From Alcanivorax sp. UBA4485 (GTDB lineage Bacteria; Pseudomonadota; Gammaproteobacteria; Pseudomonadales; Alcanivoracaceae), in assembly GCA_002389055.1 (NCBI GenBank), contig DGNT01000018.1, positions 1 to 8,731 of the forward strand: a stretch of 8,731 nucleotides of DNA, written 5' to 3'. The notes beneath the pieces were generated by a model, which saw only the letters and a list, made by a program, of their open reading frames with translations, was not told where the DNA came from and did no database searches. Of the stretch, positions 5,800 through 8,731 are shown piece by piece; position 1 is the stretch's first letter; every line of letters starts with the position of its first letter. The position numbers and the translations under genes were made by a program.

Positions 5800-8731
5800 T
5801 CAGCTGACGCGGGCCAGCAACTCCTTGGCTTCGCCCTGCTGGTCGTCGCTGCCTTCGCTGAGCACCTCGTTGAGGATGTCACGGGCGCCTTCGGCGTCAC
5901 CCATGTCGATGTAGGCGCGGGCCAGATCGAGCTTGGTGGCGTTTTCGTCGGTTTCACCCAGGAAGTCGAAGTCATCGTCGTCGCCGAGCATGTCGTCGCT
6001 CACCTCGCTGGTCTCCGCGGACGGCGTGGCGGCCGTTTGCGGCTCGGAGTGGTATTCCGGCGCCGGCGCGGCGTGTTGCTCGGCGGCGTTCAGTTCGTCG
6101 AGATCATCGGCACTGGAAGCCGGTTCGGCCGGCGACGATGGGGTGTCGTCGTCGAGGCTGAGATCGTCCAGGGAAAGGTCCGTGTCGTCCTCTTCCAGGG
6201 ACAGGTCGGCCAGTTCGTCGTCGGTCTCCGCGGACGGCGGGTCCACCGGCGCCGGTTGATCCACGCCGGTGCGGTCGTCGGTCAGCGACACGTCCAGATC
6301 ATCCAGCTCCAGGTCGTCGAAATCGTCCAGGCTGCTGTCGGCGCGGGTGTCCTCGGCGTTCCCGGCGGGTTCTTCGGCGCTGTCCAGTGCCGCCAGCTCG
6401 TCGTCGGTAAAGGCGACGTCGGTGTCGCTGTTCAGGTCGTCCTCAAGGGAAAATTCCAGGCCGTCGTCTTCCTCGTCATCGGCGCGGGAATCGTCGTCGC
6501 CGAGCACCAGGTCGTCCAGCTGCATCGGTGTTTCGTCGCGAAGGTCGCGGTGTTCCGGCTCTTCGTCCTCGAGACTGAATTCAAAGTCGTCCAGTTCCAG
6601 GCTGTCGTCTTGCTCCGCTTGCTCCGTGTCGGGCTGGTCTGATTGCTCACGGCCGGCGGCGAAGCCGGCTACCGCGCCGGCGCCCGCCGCGGTGGCGGTA
6701 TGCGAATAGCTGTCGCTGTCGTCCGGCTGGTCGGAAAGATCGGAGGCCAGGTCCAGCTCCAGGTCGTCGAGGGAGAGCTCGTCATCCGCCCGGTCGGCAC
6801 TGGATGCGACGTAGGCGTTGTCGCCATAGTCGTGTTCTCCGGGGTCGCCACCCAGCCGTTTGATGGCGGCGTCCACCGCCGGGCTGGTGCCGGCGAACGC
6901 GGTGGCCTGCTGCTGGAAGCCGCGCTCGTCATTACTTTCGTGGAGCAGCTCCAGCAGCCGGATTTTCAGGTCGCCGCGCTCCGGCGCCTGATTAATTTCG
7001 TTGCGCAGGAAGTCCACCGCCTGCGGGTACTGGCCGTAGGCCACGTAGACATCGGCCCGCTCCATCGGGTCCATCTCGTCGTCGGCGAGGTCCTCTTCCA
7101 GATCGGCGTGGTCGTGGTCGTCGGCGCCGGCGATCACCGGAGCTTCGAAATCGTCACCGAAGTCGCCGTCGTCATCCGCGCCACCGTGGTGGTCGTCACC
7201 GTCGCCGCCTTGCCGGCGGCGCAGCGCCAGCAGCAACAAAAGCAGCAAAACCGCCAGAGCGGCGCCTACATACAGCAGATTGTCGCGAATCAGGCCGAGA
7301 ATACCGCCACCGTCATCCGCTTGATCCACGGAGGCCGGTTCCGGCTTCTCGGGCGGGGTCACCGTGGCGGTGCGGTCATCGCCGCCACCGTCCTGATCCG
7401 GCGACGGCCGGTCGCCACCGCCGCCGTCACCGCCGTTCTGGCCCGGAGCGCTCAGCGCCGGGGCCGCGTCGTCGTCATCGCCGTCAGCGGCCGGCTGGTC
7501 GCCGCCAACGCTGTCGCTGTTATCCGTGTTACCGGTGTCATCAGCGTCCGCGCTCATGTCGGAGGCGCTGTCCGCCGCCGGCTGGGGTTCTTCCAGCAGC
7601 GAGGGGTCCACGTCCAGGTCCCGCTCTTCACGCAGCCGGCGCAGTTCCGCCTGCAGCGCGGCAATCTTTTCGCTGCGCATCTCCAGCAATTGCTGGCTGG
7701 TGCCTACCTGCTCATCCAGCGCATCCAGGCGGCTGCGCAGTTCGCTGTTCTCACGGTTCAAGCGGTCCAGATTCTCATCGCGGATCGCCAGTTCATTCTG
7801 CAGCGCCGCGGTATCGGCGTCGCCGCCGGGACCGCCGGTGGCGTCGCCGTCGCGCACGCCGCCCTTGCTGTCCGGGCTTACCAGAGTGACCTGACCCTGC
7901 CCGTCGTCGCCGCCGGCGACCTGGTCGTCGCGGTCACGGCCGGTGGCGTCAATCGGCGTCCGTTGCGGTTGGCCGGCGGCCGGCTCGCGGCGCATGCTCT
8001 GCCATTCGCGGTTCTGCGTGGCCACCCGGGACAGCGCCTCGCGGCTGGACAGGCGGCGAACCTGCTGCTCGGAGGGGATGCGCAGCACCGCGCCTTCGCG
8101 CACCAGATTCACGTTGTCGTTAATGAAGGCGTCCGGGTTGCGGTCCTGGATCGCCAGCATCATTTGCTGCACCGACACGTCCGGGCTGGGGCGCTGCTGC
8201 CGGGCGATGCGCCACATGGTGTCGGAAGGACCGACCCGGTAAGTGCCGGCGCTTTGCGTGTCGTCGCCACTGTCACTGTCGGCGGCGTCGGCGCGGCTGG
8301 CGGCCGGGGTTGGCGCGGGCGCCGGGCGCGTCGCCGGTTCGGCCGGGCGCGGGCGCGCCGGCTCGGAAGCGGGTTCGGGCCGAGTGGCCGGGCGCGGCGA
8401 GGGTTGCGAAACGGCGGGCTGCAGGCTGCCACCGTCGTCCGCGTAGCTGGGCGGATCAAGGAGGACGGTGTATTCCCGCATCAGGCGGCCGGTGGGCCAC
8501 AAAAACTCCACCAGGAAATTCAGATAGGGTTCGCGTACCGGCTGACGGGAGCGGATATGCAATACGCCGGTATTGCCGCTCACGTCCACTTCGAACTTCA
8601 GATCATTAAGGAAGTAGCCGCGATCCACACCGGCGGCGTCGAACGCCTCCTGGGTGGCCAGGTTGGCGAGAATCTCGTCCTCGGACAGACCGCCCAGATC
8701 CTGCAGTTGCACGGTCATGTCCAGCGGCTCG
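5800..8731 (-). CDS. fimV: FimV-like inner-membrane LysM hub protein, 5' end cut by window edge
   Basis: FimV proteins are inner-membrane hubs that in Pseudomonas aeruginosa support type IV pilus assembly, type II secretion, cAMP signalling and polar localisation. The frame enters from the right edge. The codons before the ATG at 8718 read EPLD, which continues the family N-terminal sequence, so that ATG is internal; the signal peptide and roughly 40-50 residues are outside. Counting from that ATG (972 residues): FimV N-terminal domain 1-95, with REPYLNFLVEFLWPTGRLMREYTVLLDPP; Pro/Ala-rich linker about 100-150; LysM peptidoglycan-binding domain about 158-215 (TYRVGPSDTMWRIA to VLRIPS); coiled coil about 303-367; low-complexity Asp/Gly stretch; one membrane helix about 478-498 (AALAVLLLLLLLAL) followed by RRR, placing the LysM part in the periplasm and the rest in the cytoplasm. 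Then follow a TPR-like helical segment about 548-609, a long acidic repeat region, and the conserved FimV C-terminal domain about 925-972 (TKLDLARAYIDMGDAEGARDIL). Its own terminator follows. Family assignment is firm; the exact role here is inferred. Confidence 0.95.
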   Translation of the reverse strand, partial: EPLDMTVQLQDLGGLSEDEILANLATQEAFDAAGVDRGYFLNDLKFEVDVSGNTGVLHIRSRQPVREPYLNFLVEFLWPTGRLMREYTVLLDPPSYADDGGSLQPAVSQPSPRPATRPEPASEPARPRPAEPATRPAPAPTPAASRADAADSDSGDDTQSAGTYRVGPSDTMWRIARQQRPSPDVSVQQMMLAIQDRNPDAFINDNVNLVREGAVLRIPSEQQVRRLSSREALSRVATQNREWQSMRREPAAGQPQRTPIDATGRDRDDQVAGGDDGQGQVTLVSPDSKGGVRDGDATGGPGGDADTAALQNELAIRDENLDRLNRENSELRSRLDALDEQVGTSQQLLEMRSEKIAALQAELRRLREERDLDVDPSLLEEPQPAADSASDMSADADDTGNTDNSDSVGGDQPAADGDDDDAAPALSAPGQNGGDGGGGDRPSPDQDGGGDDRTATVTPPEKPEPASVDQADDGGGILGLIRDNLLYVGAALAVLLLLLLLALRRRQGGDGDDHHGGADDDGDFGDDFEAPVIAGADDHDHADLEEDLADDEMDPMERADVYVAYGQYPQAVDFLRNEINQAPERGDLKIRLLELLHESNDERGFQQQATAFAGTSPAVDAAIKRLGGDPGEHDYGDNAYVASSADRADDELSLDDLELDLASDLSDQPDDSDSYSHTATAAGAGAVAGFAAGREQSDQPDTEQAEQDDSLELDDFEFSLEDEEPEHRDLRDETPMQLDDLVLGDDDSRADDEEDDGLEFSLEDDLNSDTDVAFTDDELAALDSAEEPAGNAEDTRADSSLDDFDDLELDDLDVSLTDDRTGVDQPAPVDPPSAETDDELADLSLEEDDTDLSLDDLSLDDDTPSSPAEPASSADDLDELNAAEQHAAPAPEYHSEPQTAATPSAETSEVSDDMLGDDDDFDFLGETDENATKLDLARAYIDMGDAEGARDILNEVLSEGSDDQQGEAKELLARVS
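6145..6790 (-). repeat. Degenerate acidic repeats in the cytoplasmic part of FimV
   Basis: Translated on the minus strand, at least six variants of an acidic/leucine motif recur: SLDDLELDL, LELDDFEFSLEDEE, MQLDDLVLGDDD, LEFSLEDDL, SLDDFDDLELDDLDVSLTDD and LSLEEDDTDLSLDDLSLDDD. At DNA level one 19-base stretch is identical at 6302-6320 and 6752-6770 (plus strand TCCAGCTCCAGGTCGTCGA, coding LDDLELD). Acidic low complexity is usual in FimV proteins. The repeats may have grown by duplication or may only reflect biased composition. Confidence 0.6.

Noticed and set aside
5933..6709. Several plus-strand open frames rich in serine or valine opposite the FimV acidic region
   Set aside because: Asp/Glu/Leu codons read backwards give Ser/Arg or Val/Gln runs; these are by-products of the repeats.
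8716..8718. ATG at 8718 as the fimV start codon
   Set aside because: The codons upstream to the window edge (EPLD) are in frame and match the FimV family, and the signal peptide would be missing, so the gene continues to the right.

Overview
The window is a high-GC, densely coding stretch with every supported gene on the minus strand. Read in transcription order (right to left) it holds fimV (5' end off the right edge), a rho-independent terminator, then truA, trpF, trpB, trpA, accD and folC (3' end off the left edge). The protein sequences and the gene order (fimV and truA beside trp genes and accD-folC) point to a gammaproteobacterium. The FimV homologue fits the Pseudomonas/Alcanivorax/Marinobacter side of that class. 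An Alcanivorax-like organism is my best guess, but that is inference from composition and gene order, not proven.

Layout: 8731-5800 is the large FimV-like pilus/polarity hub protein, missing only its signal peptide and the first part of its N-terminal domain. 5799-5715 is the intergenic gap with a strong terminator for fimV. 5714-1 is one compact cluster: truA (tRNA pseudouridine synthase), trpF (phosphoribosylanthranilate isomerase), trpB and trpA (tryptophan synthase beta and alpha), accD (acetyl-CoA carboxylase carboxyltransferase beta) and folC (folylpolyglutamate/dihydrofolate synthase). Gaps inside the cluster are 41, 43, 15 and 29 bases, and accD and folC overlap by four bases (ATGA), so it looks like one operon, perhaps with an internal promoter before trpF.

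How the genes relate: trpF, trpB and trpA supply three consecutive activities of late tryptophan synthesis; trpC, which acts between trpF and trpA, is not in the window. accD (fatty acid synthesis), folC (folate) and truA (tRNA modification) are housekeeping passengers. No leader peptide, attenuator or tryptophan operator is visible, so tryptophan-specific control is not supported by the sequence.

I found no mobile element, RNA gene, CRISPR array or novel defence system. This is an ordinary conserved housekeeping region. The points worth a second look are small: the sequence composition of FimV (glycine zipper, acidic repeats, Asp/His cluster), a candidate internal promoter that would give trpF an almost absent leader, and a six-codon reading frame whose stop overlaps the trpB GTG start.
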